A stretch of 64,000 nucleotides of DNA from Paraperlucidibaca sp. (GTDB lineage: Bacteria > Pseudomonadota > Gammaproteobacteria > Pseudomonadales > Moraxellaceae), in contig JAGPVX010000036.1 of NCBI GenBank assembly GCA_018066805.1, positions 22,343 through 86,342 on the forward strand, in the 5' to 3' direction. Of this stretch, positions 16,958 through 26,699 are shown one piece after another. The notes under the pieces were generated by a model. That model was not told the DNA's origin and did no database searches. It saw nothing but the letters and a program-made list of their open reading frames with translations. The position numbers were made by a program, and so were the translations under genes. Numbering within the stretch: the first letter of the stretch is position 1; the number at the start of each line of letters is the position of its first letter.

Positions 16958-19900
16958 GTGTCCATTATAATTGCACTGCATCATGTATCGGACTACCGAT
17001 ATGACCGTCCTGTACAACTTGGCCCACAGTTAGTGCGTTTGCGCCCGGCACCACATTGCCGCACGCGCATCCTCTCTTATAGCCTCGGCATCACGCCTGA
17101 AGAGCACTTCGTTAACTGGCAGCAAGACCCGCAGGCCAACCATCTTGCGCGCTTGGTCTTCCCAGAAAAAACCACGCACTTCCGCGTTACCGTTGATCTA
17201 ACGGCTGAGCTTTCCGTCATCAACCCTTTTGACTTTTTCCTTGCTCCTGAAGCGGAGCAATGGCCGTTTACACCCAGCGAGGATGAGGCGCTAGAACGTG
17301 AGCTCGCACCATATCGACGCGTGAACGCGTTGACGCCATCGCTAACGCACTATCTTGATGCGATCCCGAAAACCAAACGCCCGACCATCGACTTTTTAGT
17401 CGATATCAACCAGCGCTTATTTAACGATATTGCCTACACCATTCGCCTAGAACCCGGCGTGCAAACTCCCGATGAAACACTGAGCAAACGCTCTGGCTCC
17501 TGCCGCGACACGGCATGGCTCATGGTGCAACTGATGCGCCATCTTGGCGTCGCTGCGCGCTTTGTCTCGGGCTACTTAATTCAGCTCACACCCGATGTGA
17601 AATCAGTCGATGGCCCCAATGGCCCCGAGGTCGACTTCACCGACTTGCATGCATGGTGCGAAGTCTATTTACCTGGCGCCGGATGGGTTGGCCTAGACCC
17701 GACCTCCGGTCTGTTTGCCGGCGAAGGTCATCTACCACTAGCCGCCAGTCCAGAGCCTACTTCTGCCGCGCCAATCAGCGGTGTTGTTGATGAGGCCGAG
17801 TGCGAGTTCAGCCATGAGATGTCCGTTACTCGCCTCGATGAGCAACCGCGCGTCACTCAGCCACTCACGGATGCTCAGCGCGAAGCCATGATTGCCCTCG
17901 GGACACGCATCGATGTTGACCTGAAAAAACAGGATGTACGCCTAACCATGGGTGGAGAGCCGACTTTTGTCGCCGCCGACGACCCTGATGGTGCCGAATG
18001 GAATACCGATGCCCTCGGCCCAACCAAACGTGCTCGTGCGATCGAGCTTTATAAGCGCATGGCCGATCAATACGCCAAAGGCGGCTTACAACACTTCGGC
18101 CAAGGCAAATGGTATCCCGGTGAACAATTACCGCGCTGGTCTCTGAACTGCTTTTGGCGACGTGATGGCAAGCCGCTGTGGAAAAACTCTGCGCTGTTTG
18201 CCGATGAGCAAACACCTGGCAATGCCACCAGCGCTGACGCTGAAAGCTTCTTAAAAAAGCTCAGCCTCGCCCTGCACCTCCCACAAGGCAGTCTGTTTCC
18301 CACCTATGAGGACACGCTGTATTACCTTTGGCGCGAGAGAAGCTTGCCAAGCAATGTGCTACCCAGCGACTCGCGCCTCAAAGACCCGATGGAACGTGCT
18401 CGCATGGCGCGCATTTTTGCCGAAGAAGGCCTCGGCGAAATAGTGGGCTATGCCCTACCGCTAGCACGCAGCCACAACGGCAAACGCTGGCAAACTGGGC
18501 AGTGGTTTTTGCGCGATGAAACCTGCTACTTGCTGCCTGGTGACTCGCCCATGGGCTACCGCCTGCCGCTAGAGTCATTGCCATGGGTGAAATCATCAGA
18601 CTTCCCCTATTTGCATGCGCAAGATCCACAGCAGTCCTACCCTGCGCTATCGCTGACATCATCCCTATGTTCACCGCGCATGACGCGTGCCGATGAGCGC
18701 GATGCTGAAGCCGAAATGCATGCGGCTAAACCTAGCCTCAACGCCTCCGCCGACGGTATCGTGCGCACCAGCCTATGCGCACAAGTCCGCGATGGTCATT
18801 TGTATCTATTCCTACCGCCGCTAGCCGAGCTACCTGCGTTCATTGAGCTGATGGCCGCCATTGAAGCCACTGCAAAAATCCTCAAGCAGCCGGTGATTTT
18901 AGAAGGCTATGAGCCGCCAAAAGACCCGCGCCTAGAGCGCTTTTCAGTGACGCCAGACCCTGGCGTGATCGAAGTCAATATTCACCCAGCCACAAGTTGG
19001 GCGGAGACAGTCGAGCGCACACAATTTCTCTATCAAGCCGCGCATGAGTGCCATTTAAGTCCTGAAAAATTCATGGTCGATGGCCGCCACACCGGCACCG
19101 GCGGTGGCAATCACACCGTGCTTGGTGGTGCCACGCCCGTCGATTCGCCATTTTTGCGGCGACCAGATTTGCTGCGTAGTTTGGTCAGCTTTTGGCATAA
19201 CCACCCGTCGCTGTCATATTTGTTTTCAGGACTGTTTATTGGCCCAACCTCACAGGCACCACGCATTGATGAGGCGCGCCAAGATGCACTCTATGAACTG
19301 GAAACTGCGTTTGCGCAATTTCCACCAGCTGGCGAAAGTTGTCCGCCATGGCTAGTCGATCGTCTGCTTCGGCATTTGCTCGTCGATGCCACTGGCAATA
19401 CGCATCGCGCTGAGTTTTGCATAGACAAACTGTATTCGCCCGATAGCAGCACTGGACGTCTCGGCCTGCTCGAATTACGCGGCTTTGACATGCCACCACA
19501 TGTGGACATGTCGTTGGCGCAACAGGTCTTATTGCGCGCACTGGTCGCGCATTTCTGGCAAACGCCGTATGCGCCTGAGCGACTCGCACGTTGGGGCACG
19601 ACGCTGCATGATCGCTTCATGTTGCGCCACGAAGTCGAGCAAGACTTCCACGACGTCTTAAGTATTTTGAAAGATGCCGGCTATGCCGTCTCACCCGACT
19701 GGTATCGCGCGCAGTTCAATTTCCGCTTCCCGCACTATGGTGACTTGGACATCAAGGGCATGCACATGGAGCTAAACCAAGCGCTTGAGCCCTGGCATGT
19801 ACTCGGCGAAGAAGCTGGCGCCGGTGGCACTGTGCGCTATGTCGACTCTTCGGTAGAGCGTGTTGAGGTGAAAATCAGTGGCATGGCGCCCGATCGCTAT

Positions 19901-20275
19901 ACCGTCACCTGCAATGGTGTTGCGCTGCCACTCCGGCAAACCGACGTCGCTGGCGAATACATTGCCGCCGTACGTTATCGTGCGTGGCAACCGAGCAACT
20001 GCCTACACCCGACCATCGGTGTGCATGCACCACTGACCTTCGACATTATCGACACTTGGCATGATCGTGCGCTCGGTGGTTGCCAGTATCACGTTATGCA
20101 TCCGGGCGGACGCAGCTATGAAGGCGCACCAATCAATGCCTATGAGGCTGAAGGTCGGCGTTTGGCGCGCTTTATGCGCCATGGCCATAGTGGCGGCAAA
20201 GTGAGCATCACGACATTGCCGCCACGCCGAGAGCACCCGTTCATGGTAGATTTGCGCCACGTTAGGCCGACCTAA
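16958..20275 (+). CDS. Transglutaminase-like protease fused to putative amidoligase (DUF2126)
   Basis: The protein has 1105 residues, with a GTG start preceded by GAGG at 6 nt. Residues 1-90 are the beta-rich N-domain of bacterial transglutaminase-like proteins. The papain-like core carries a Cys182 (SGSCRDTAW), His231 (DLHAWCEVYLP) and Asp247 (GLDPTSG) triad. From about residue 320 (LTMGGEPTFVAADDPDG) to the C-terminus lies DUF2126 (COG4196), classed by sequence analysis as a putative amidoligase of the glutamine-synthetase-like carboxylate-amine ligase group. Fusion of a peptidase-like and a ligase-like domain suggests making and breaking of isopeptide or peptide bonds. The ATP-grasp/alpha-E gene follows 27 nt later. 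No substrate is established. Confidence 0.9.
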   Translation: MSIIIALHHVSDYRYDRPVQLGPQLVRLRPAPHCRTRILSYSLGITPEEHFVNWQQDPQANHLARLVFPEKTTHFRVTVDLTAELSVINPFDFFLAPEAEQWPFTPSEDEALERELAPYRRVNALTPSLTHYLDAIPKTKRPTIDFLVDINQRLFNDIAYTIRLEPGVQTPDETLSKRSGSCRDTAWLMVQLMRHLGVAARFVSGYLIQLTPDVKSVDGPNGPEVDFTDLHAWCEVYLPGAGWVGLDPTSGLFAGEGHLPLAASPEPTSAAPISGVVDEAECEFSHEMSVTRLDEQPRVTQPLTDAQREAMIALGTRIDVDLKKQDVRLTMGGEPTFVAADDPDGAEWNTDALGPTKRARAIELYKRMADQYAKGGLQHFGQGKWYPGEQLPRWSLNCFWRRDGKPLWKNSALFADEQTPGNATSADAESFLKKLSLALHLPQGSLFPTYEDTLYYLWRERSLPSNVLPSDSRLKDPMERARMARIFAEEGLGEIVGYALPLARSHNGKRWQTGQWFLRDETCYLLPGDSPMGYRLPLESLPWVKSSDFPYLHAQDPQQSYPALSLTSSLCSPRMTRADERDAEAEMHAAKPSLNASADGIVRTSLCAQVRDGHLYLFLPPLAELPAFIELMAAIEATAKILKQPVILEGYEPPKDPRLERFSVTPDPGVIEVNIHPATSWAETVERTQFLYQAAHECHLSPEKFMVDGRHTGTGGGNHTVLGGATPVDSPFLRRPDLLRSLVSFWHNHPSLSYLFSGLFIGPTSQAPRIDEARQDALYELETAFAQFPPAGESCPPWLVDRLLRHLLVDATGNTHRAEFCIDKLYSPDSSTGRLGLLELRGFDMPPHVDMSLAQQVLLRALVAHFWQTPYAPERLARWGTTLHDRFMLRHEVEQDFHDVLSILKDAGYAVSPDWYRAQFNFRFPHYGDLDIKGMHMELNQALEPWHVLGEEAGAGGTVRYVDSSVERVEVKISGMAPDRYTVTCNGVALPLRQTDVAGEYIAAVRYRAWQPSNCLHPTIGVHAPLTFDIIDTWHDRALGGCQYHVMHPGGRSYEGAPINAYEAEGRRLARFMRHGHSGGKVSITTLPPRREHPFMVDLRHVRPT

Positions 20276-20302
20276 CGCCGCATACTTAGCTGATAGGCCA
20301 CC

Positions 20303-22774
20303 ATGACTTCCTTGCTAAATTCTCTGCGCCCGCAACCCGGTCGTTACCATGAACTGTTCAGTGCCGACGGTAAGCTGCGCCCGCACTGGCAGCCCATGGC
20401 TGACGCACTGGGCAAGCTCAGTCCCGCGCAGATGCAGCAGCGTGATGATCTTGTGACCCGACGCATCCAAGAAAATGGTGTTACCTACGCGCTCTATGGC
20501 GAGAATCAAGAACATAGTTGGCGCGTCGGGGCCGTACCAAACCTTATTCCGCCTGAAGAGTGGCAGATCATTGCTGACGGCGTTGCTCAGCGCGCGCACC
20601 TGCTCAATGCCGTAGCACAAGATATTTACGGCCCACAACATTTGCTCAATGAGGGCTTGCTGCCACCCGAACTAGTCTTTGGCCACCCCAACTATTTAAC
20701 CGCCTGCCGTGATGTCAAACCGCCGAAAGGCTGCTATGTCCATGTCTATGCCGCTGATCTCGCGCGCGCCGGCGATGGCCAATGGTGGCTAATGGCCGAT
20801 CGTACGCAAGCGCCTAGCGGTGCTGGGTATGCTTTCGAAAATCGACAGGTAGTCGCGCGCGCGTTTCCCGAGGCATTTCGCAGCCTTGGTGTGCAATCCT
20901 TATCACCATTTTTCGATACGCTACTCGCTACGCTAAAGCGTCAAGCTCCCTGTGACGATGAATCACCCTTGGTGGTATTGCTCAGCCCAGGCCGCTATAG
21001 CGAAACCTACTTTGAGCATGTCTATCTCGCACGCCATCTCGGCATTCCTCTTGTTGAAGGTCATGACTTAAGTGTGCGCCAACCCTATGTTTATTTGAAA
21101 ACATTGACTGGCCTCAAGCGCGTACATGCAATCTATCGCCGCTTAGACGATAGCTACTGTGACCCTTTAGAGCTTCGCAATGAGTCAGCGCTAGGCGTGC
21201 CTGGCCTGCTTGCCGTTGCACGCGCCGGCCATGTGCTCATTGCAAATGCCTTGGGCAGTGGGGTACTGGAGTCGCAGGGTCTGTTGGGCTTTCTGCCAGC
21301 CATTAGCGAGCGTCTGCTGGGCGCACCCTTAAGCTTGCCTTCAGTAGCGACATGGTGGTGTGGCGAGCCAGCAGTTATGGAAGAAGCACTTGAGCGCATA
21401 GATGAGTTGGTGTTTAAACCCGTGTTTAGCTCGCAACGCTTTGATCCCGTCTTTGGTCGCGACCTGTCTCCTGCTGCACGGAAAGACCTATGCGAGCGCA
21501 TACGCCAGCGCCCATATGTCTATCTCGCACAAGAACGCATGCAGCTCGCGCAAGCACCTATGTGGCATCGCGACAGCCAGCGCTTTAATAATCATGCCTG
21601 CGGTATGCGCGTGTATGCCGTAGCAACAGAGTCTGGCTATGTAGTGATGCCCGGGGCTCTCACGCGCGTCGCTGCCAATTCTCACGATGATATGGTGTCG
21701 ATGCAGCGCGGCGGCACTAGCAAAGATACCTGGGTTTGTTTTAGCGCTAAACCTCGCCAACACTTGCCTCAAGGTAAGCGCATACACATACGCGACCTGC
21801 GCCGTATTGATCCCTACCTGCCCTCACGCATCGCTGAAAATCTGTTTTGGCTTGGACGCTACGCTGAACGCGCCGACCATCACGCACGGCTCATTCGTTC
21901 AACGTTAATTCGTCACATGGAAGCAGATCCAAGCCAAGGCTTAGGGCTGATGCTGGCGCTACATTATGGCCAGAGCTTAGAGCTGTTTAGCACTGAAGAT
22001 GAACTTACACAGCAGCTGCTCAGCAGTGTGCATAGCAACGGCAGTCATCCTGATCTGCTGTCAACACTGCGCGCGCTAGTGCTCGCCAGTAGCCAAGTGC
22101 ATCGCTACTTATCGCAGGAAAATTGGCAGGCTATTGTTGAGCTTGAGGCCGAGGCGCGCCAACTCAGCCCTGATGTGCTCGATCCAGCCTCAGCGTTGAA
22201 TTTTATTGACCGCCTAATGACCACACTATCGGCGCTATCCGGCTTTGCCTTCGATGACATGACGCAAGATGTAAGCTGGCGCTTTCTAATGCTAGGTCGC
22301 CGCCTCGAACGGCTACAAGGCCAAGCGCAACTGATCATGACAGTGCTCGATAGCCCCGCCAATGAGGCCAGCGAAAGCCTTGACTGGCTACTGGAAATGG
22401 CCAATAGCCGCATTACTTATCGGCTGCGCTATTTAACTCAGGCGCAATGGCTGCCCGTGCTCGACCTACTGCTACTTGACCCTAGCAACCCGCATGGCCT
22501 TGGCCATCAGATCACCCATTTGCTTAGCATGATGCGCGACTTAGGTAGTCGTGACCTCCCGCTAATGCAAAGCGCACACGATGATCTGCTTAGCTTGGAC
22601 TTGTCAGTTATTGAGGGTGAGTTAGGCTTTCCTGATCGACTACAACGCTGCTTAAAACGACTCAGCCCCTTGATTGCCGATATTCAAGGCGCCGCTCTTG
22701 GCGCTGGCAATGGCATTGCATTACAGTTTTTCGCCCATGTCGATGACGATAGCCAACAGATGAGCTCAAGCTGA
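20303..22774 (+). CDS. Circularly permuted ATP-grasp (COG2308) fused to alpha-E domain (COG2307)
   Basis: The protein has 823 residues. The N-terminal half (about 1-490) is the circularly permuted ATP-grasp type (DUF404/DUF407), with NPNYLTAC-like and GTSKDTWV-type conserved segments near the end of the domain. The C-terminal part (from about residue 507, SRIAENLFWLGRYAERADHHARL) is the all-helical alpha-E domain (DUF403). In many bacteria these are separate neighbouring genes; here they are fused. ATP-grasp enzymes couple ATP to carboxylate-amine ligation, so a peptide-modifying role alongside the flanking transglutaminases is inferred. The stop overlaps the next start by 1 nt (TGATG), showing tight coupling. 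Confidence 0.9.
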   Translation: MTSLLNSLRPQPGRYHELFSADGKLRPHWQPMADALGKLSPAQMQQRDDLVTRRIQENGVTYALYGENQEHSWRVGAVPNLIPPEEWQIIADGVAQRAHLLNAVAQDIYGPQHLLNEGLLPPELVFGHPNYLTACRDVKPPKGCYVHVYAADLARAGDGQWWLMADRTQAPSGAGYAFENRQVVARAFPEAFRSLGVQSLSPFFDTLLATLKRQAPCDDESPLVVLLSPGRYSETYFEHVYLARHLGIPLVEGHDLSVRQPYVYLKTLTGLKRVHAIYRRLDDSYCDPLELRNESALGVPGLLAVARAGHVLIANALGSGVLESQGLLGFLPAISERLLGAPLSLPSVATWWCGEPAVMEEALERIDELVFKPVFSSQRFDPVFGRDLSPAARKDLCERIRQRPYVYLAQERMQLAQAPMWHRDSQRFNNHACGMRVYAVATESGYVVMPGALTRVAANSHDDMVSMQRGGTSKDTWVCFSAKPRQHLPQGKRIHIRDLRRIDPYLPSRIAENLFWLGRYAERADHHARLIRSTLIRHMEADPSQGLGLMLALHYGQSLELFSTEDELTQQLLSSVHSNGSHPDLLSTLRALVLASSQVHRYLSQENWQAIVELEAEARQLSPDVLDPASALNFIDRLMTTLSALSGFAFDDMTQDVSWRFLMLGRRLERLQGQAQLIMTVLDSPANEASESLDWLLEMANSRITYRLRYLTQAQWLPVLDLLLLDPSNPHGLGHQITHLLSMMRDLGSRDLPLMQSAHDDLLSLDLSVIEGELGFPDRLQRCLKRLSPLIADIQGAALGAGNGIALQFFAHVDDDSQQMSSS

Positions 22775-23682
22775 TGCGCTACCGTATTCGCCACGAAACC
22801 CTTTACGATTATCAGCAGCTGGTCTTGCTCTCGCAGCAAGTACTGCACTTAGCACCACGGCCGCTGGCTTGGCAGCAAATTCATACGGCGCACATCAATA
22901 TCCAGCCGGCTCCGGACTTTAGCCAGACGAGCAACGACAGCTTCGGCAATCCAAACCAAACCATAGAACTTAATCAACCGCATCAGCACTTGAGCTTGAT
23001 CAGCGAGCTCGATATTTCTGTGCTAGCCCGCAAGCCTGTGGCGCTGTCTTCAAGCCTGCCATGGCAGGTGGTTACCGCGATGTGTCGTTATCCGGGCTCA
23101 GCTGCACTGACCCCAGAGCAACGCGACGCTCTAATTTTCCGGCATGAGTCGCCGCTTATTCGAATTAAGCATGAGTTTGCCGACTGGGCCGCACCCTGCT
23201 TTGTCCCCGGCCGACCAATTTTTCAGGTCGCCCACGCACTGATGCAGCGTATATTTACTGAACTAACCTTTGATCCTGAGGCAACTGATATTGGCACACC
23301 GTTGCTTGAGGTACTGCGCAAAAAGCGCGGCGTCTGCCAAGATTTTGCCCAGCTCATGATTGCGTGCTTACGCGCCTACGGCCTACCGGCACGTTACGTT
23401 AGTGGTTACTTACTAACTCAGCCGCCACCCGGTCAGGCTCGCCTGATTGGTGCCGATGCTTCGCATGCCTGGGTATCAGTTTGGTGTCCATCACAGGGTT
23501 GGATGGACTTCGACCCGACCAATAATATTAGTCCAAGCCAACAGCACATCACGCTTGCCTGGGGTCGTGACTTCACCGACATCTCGCCCTTACGCGGCGT
23601 GATTCATGGTGGCGGTCATCATGAACTCACCGTGCGCGTGACGGTAGCGCCCTATGAAGATCAACTGCTGCCAGAGGCATAA
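22774..23682 (+). CDS. Transglutaminase family protein
   Basis: The protein has 302 residues. The N-terminal beta domain (1-100) opens with MRYRIRHETLYDY, typical of the family. The catalytic triad can be read as Cys188 (KRGVCQDFAQ), His231 (DASHAWVSVW) and Asp247 (DFDPTN). Such standalone proteins regularly accompany the ATP-grasp/alpha-E pair. It shares domain type with the N-terminal part of the 1105-residue protein, so the locus has two transglutaminase-like enzymes. Likely cytoplasmic, as there is no signal peptide. It ends the operon; the next gene converges from the minus strand 40 nt away. Confidence 0.92.
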   Translation: MRYRIRHETLYDYQQLVLLSQQVLHLAPRPLAWQQIHTAHINIQPAPDFSQTSNDSFGNPNQTIELNQPHQHLSLISELDISVLARKPVALSSSLPWQVVTAMCRYPGSAALTPEQRDALIFRHESPLIRIKHEFADWAAPCFVPGRPIFQVAHALMQRIFTELTFDPEATDIGTPLLEVLRKKRGVCQDFAQLMIACLRAYGLPARYVSGYLLTQPPPGQARLIGADASHAWVSVWCPSQGWMDFDPTNNISPSQQHITLAWGRDFTDISPLRGVIHGGGHHELTVRVTVAPYEDQLLPEA

Positions 23683-23722
23683 GCAAAGGGCGAACACTCA
23701 GTCATCTTAGCGACTGGATCGA

Positions 23723-24340
23723 TTACACCGCCACAGCGCGACCACGAAAAACATACGTCATCGGCTTCGGCCCTTTCAAATAGCGTTTTTCCATCTCCAC
23801 GATGCGAAAGCCGCCCTGCTCAATAATCGCTGGAATATCACGATCTAAATGACAGCCGCCAGCCATAGGTTTCCAAAATGGCTGAATACGCTGCTGCCAA
23901 GCATAGACGCCAGCATCCGGTGACTTGCCATGCTCACAAAATAGCAGCTCACCACCAGGCTTCAGCACGCGACGAACCTCGTGCAACGCAGCAATAGCAT
24001 CAGGAATTGTACAGAGAGTGAATGTGCTCACGGCAGTGTCGAAGCTATCGTCTTCGGCCGCAATTTGCTCTAGCTCTAGCGCTACGGTTTCGACGGGGAT
24101 ACTGATTTGCTCAGCGCGCTCGCGGGCTTTTTTATGCATGCCTACGGCGGGGTCAACGCCGATAATCGCGCTGACTTTTTTCGCATCATAAAATGGCAGG
24201 TTAAGTCCGGTGCCGATGCCTAACTCAATGACGCGTCCTGTCGCCAACGGAATCAGTTTCGCGCGCTGCCCCATCATTGCGGGCAAACCGCAGGCGCAGT
24301 TAATTAGATGCGGAAGAATATGCTTATCGTAGAAACCCAT
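23723..24340 (-). CDS. Class I SAM-dependent methyltransferase, METTL7-like
   Basis: The protein has 205 residues. SAM-binding motif I reads VIELGIGTGLNLPFY (about 34-48), followed by GVDPAVGM and an FTLCTIPD motif. The C-terminal half has CEHGKSPDAG, a W..RI.PFWK segment and GGCHLDRD, resembling the METTL7 thiol/lipid methyltransferase group more than UbiE. Substrate unknown. The start codon lies inside a perfect 14-bp inverted repeat (24334-24373), so translation may be structurally controlled. It follows the alpha/beta hydrolase gene on the minus strand with a 48-nt gap. Confidence 0.85.
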   Translation of the reverse strand: MGFYDKHILPHLINCACGLPAMMGQRAKLIPLATGRVIELGIGTGLNLPFYDAKKVSAIIGVDPAVGMHKKARERAEQISIPVETVALELEQIAAEDDSFDTAVSTFTLCTIPDAIAALHEVRRVLKPGGELLFCEHGKSPDAGVYAWQQRIQPFWKPMAGGCHLDRDIPAIIEQGGFRIVEMEKRYLKGPKPMTYVFRGRAVAV

Positions 24341-24373
24341 GACATCAACTCATTGAAAATGATGTCATGGGTT
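24334..24373 (-). promoter_or_regulatory. Perfect 14-bp hairpin burying the methyltransferase start codon
   Basis: Arms AACCCATGACATCA (24334-24347) and TGATGTCATGGGTT (24360-24373) flank a 12-nt loop. In the minus-strand mRNA the 3' arm contains the ATG, so the folded hairpin would hide the initiation site. No T-run follows, which argues against an ordinary terminator. Confidence 0.6.
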
Positions 24374-24388
24374 GTAACGCATTCCGCC

Positions 24389-25552
24389 TTAGGGCGCTAG
24401 CCACCAGTCGGTGAGCGCATCCCAAACGCGAACATCGCTCAGCATGGCAAGGTGATCGACATGGTCGAAGCACAAGCGTGTGATATTTTCCGCGAGCAGT
24501 GTTTTCTCGGCGCGGTTGTGTTGGCCAAGTGCGCTATAGAGCGGCACTAAGCCATCGCCGACCCAGTTTTTTGCAGCTTCCGGATTACGGCTGCCGGCTA
24601 TCAGCAAATGCGCCATGCCATCGGGTAATGGATTTAATTGCAGACGATGATCGCGCGAACCGATGTCTTGCGTTTGCTCATGCTCGACTTGGCTGATGAA
24701 GCCGTAACGCAGATCCTTAATTGCTGCGCTACGGATATTGCCCAAGCGCATAAATGGCGCGGTGTAAGGCGAATGACCGAGCAAAGTATTGAGACGATTG
24801 CCAGCGCGCTCCAGTGGCGCGCCCAAATGTGGTGTCGCTAAATACGCAGCTTTGCTTACTCGTGCCGGCCAGCTTTGGCCATGATCCTGCGCATAGGCAA
24901 AGGCACTACGCATTAGCAGGCCGCCCATGCTATGGCCAATAAGCACAATTTCGCGAGCCGGATAAGCCGCATTGGCTGCTTCCAACCAGTTCGCCAAATC
25001 TGCACCATTTTGCCAAATCGCACGGCCGCTGTTGTAGCGCAGATGGCCAGTTTGCCAGCCTTTGCTGCGCATCAATTCATCGGTAGCTTGCTTGGTAGGC
25101 GCTTGCCATTCGCGATCGCTCATGCACAAGCCATGAATGTATAGCGCGATTTTTGTGTTCGGCGTAGCGCCTGTGAGATCACCCCAAGCAATGGCATGGC
25201 CTTCGCTATCGCGCAAGCTCATCGGCAGCGCTAGCGGGCTTTGCCAGCGCGCCAGCTTATCGCCGCAGACACCATTTAACGCACTGATGATCGGCAATGC
25301 ATATGGCGGTTGGTATGTCAGGTCGGCATGCACCGGCAACATGCCAATACCGCGCGCCAACTGACGAAACACGCCGGAGATGAGTCGATATGGAAATGGC
25401 GCCGCGGCACGAGCATCACTAAGGCCAGCACCCAAGGGCAATGGCACACGCTTAATGGTGCCGTGCATTTCGGTAACCAGCTCCGTGATCTCAGCCGCCG
25501 AGTGCATGGCCAAATGCGCCACGCCCTTGCTACTCCATAAGGCTAAACGCAT
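24389..25552 (-). CDS. Alpha/beta hydrolase (lipase/esterase-like)
   Basis: The protein has 387 residues. After an N-terminal cap of about 120 residues the hydrolase core contains IALYIHGLCMS (oxyanion strand) and the nucleophile elbow GHSMGG with its catalytic Ser. A late Asp (GDGLVPLYSALG) and a His near the end (FDHVDHLAMLSD) complete a likely triad. There is no signal peptide, so a cytoplasmic lipase, esterase or PHA-depolymerase-like role is possible. It is encoded 3 nt after the fatty acid desaturase gene on the same strand, which suggests a function in acyl lipid turnover. Confidence 0.85.
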   Translation of the reverse strand: MRLALWSSKGVAHLAMHSAAEITELVTEMHGTIKRVPLPLGAGLSDARAAAPFPYRLISGVFRQLARGIGMLPVHADLTYQPPYALPIISALNGVCGDKLARWQSPLALPMSLRDSEGHAIAWGDLTGATPNTKIALYIHGLCMSDREWQAPTKQATDELMRSKGWQTGHLRYNSGRAIWQNGADLANWLEAANAAYPAREIVLIGHSMGGLLMRSAFAYAQDHGQSWPARVSKAAYLATPHLGAPLERAGNRLNTLLGHSPYTAPFMRLGNIRSAAIKDLRYGFISQVEHEQTQDIGSRDHRLQLNPLPDGMAHLLIAGSRNPEAAKNWVGDGLVPLYSALGQHNRAEKTLLAENITRLCFDHVDHLAMLSDVRVWDALTDWWLAP

Positions 25553-25555
25553 GGC

Positions 25556-26674
25556 TTAAGCCGCCTGCGCCAAGCTGACTTTTCCCTCAGCCGCGAGCAC
25601 GGTTAGCGCCTTTTTAGGCGAGCTAGGTAAGGCATGGCGCAAGATACGACCAGCGACTGTGCTGAACTGTTTTACCAGTGAAGCACTGTTGTAGTTCTGG
25701 CCATAGCGCTTGGCGATTTCGCGCATTTCCACCGACATTTCGGCATAACGATGTGCCGGCACTTCTGGGAATAAATGGTGCTCGATTTGATGGCTTAAAT
25801 TGCCGCTCATGATGTGAAATAGCTTGCCGCCAGTGAGGTTCGACGAGCCACGCATCTGGCGCAAATACCATTGACCACGTGTTTCATTTTCTAGTGTCTC
25901 AATGGCAAACACTTCGGCATCTTCAGTAAAGTGACCACAGAAAATGATGGTGAAGGTCCACAAATTACGCATGATGTTGGCGATAAAGTTACCCGCCAAT
26001 ACCGGCAGAAAGAATGGGCCGGCCAGCAAGGGGAAAAACACATAGTCTTTCGCGACTTGCTTAAAGCCTTTACGGAATGTTGGTTTGCCTTGCTTAAACC
26101 ATTCTTTCCAAGTTTTCTCACCAGCCAGAACTTTCTCTGTCTCCAGAGTTTGCAGTGCTAATAAGTTTTCGAAAAGTACGGCTAGCGTGACGGCTAGCAC
26201 AGGGTTAGCCAAGAAACGTGGCTCCCATTTTTGCTCAGGGAAAATACGCAGCACGCCATAGCCAATATCGTGATCTTTGCCGAGCACATTGGTGTAGGTG
26301 TGGTGCATGAAGTTGTGGCTATAGCGCCAGTTATCGGCGGTGCACCAAGTGTCCCACTCAAACGTCTGGCCACTAAAGCGCGGATCTTGCATAAAGTCGT
26401 ACTGACCATGCATGACGTTATGGCCAAGTTCCATATTGTCGAGAATTTTCGACACACCTAGCAGTGTCGCACCGGCAACAAATGCGGGCGGGAAAATGCC
26501 GGCCATCAACAGACCGCGACCGGCTATTTCGGTATAGCGCACAGCTTTTTCGATCTTGCGAATATAGCTTGCATCACGCTCGCCAACATCGGCTAAATGG
26601 CGCTGCTTAATGGCATCAACTTCGGCACCAAAGGCTTCGATTTCTGCTGGGCTCAACTGACGGCTCTTGCTCAT
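25556..26674 (-). CDS. Membrane-bound acyl desaturase
   Basis: The protein has 372 residues. Three histidine boxes of the membrane di-iron desaturase family are present: HNVMH (85-89), HNFMHH (120-125) and HQIEHH (about 283-288). Hydrophobic spans lie at about 52-73, 150-175 and 205-235. There is no fused cytochrome b5, so electrons must come from a separate reductase, which is encoded immediately upstream (25 nt gap). GGAG lies 7 nt before the ATG. The pairing and size match bacterial delta-9-type acyl-CoA desaturases (DesB/DesC type), which introduce a double bond into saturated acyl chains under oxic conditions. Confidence 0.92.
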   Translation of the reverse strand: MSKSRQLSPAEIEAFGAEVDAIKQRHLADVGERDASYIRKIEKAVRYTEIAGRGLLMAGIFPPAFVAGATLLGVSKILDNMELGHNVMHGQYDFMQDPRFSGQTFEWDTWCTADNWRYSHNFMHHTYTNVLGKDHDIGYGVLRIFPEQKWEPRFLANPVLAVTLAVLFENLLALQTLETEKVLAGEKTWKEWFKQGKPTFRKGFKQVAKDYVFFPLLAGPFFLPVLAGNFIANIMRNLWTFTIIFCGHFTEDAEVFAIETLENETRGQWYLRQMRGSSNLTGGKLFHIMSGNLSHQIEHHLFPEVPAHRYAEMSVEMREIAKRYGQNYNSASLVKQFSTVAGRILRHALPSSPKKALTVLAAEGKVSLAQAA

Positions 26675-26699
26675 GATATTTCTCCGAATGCCTGTGGCA

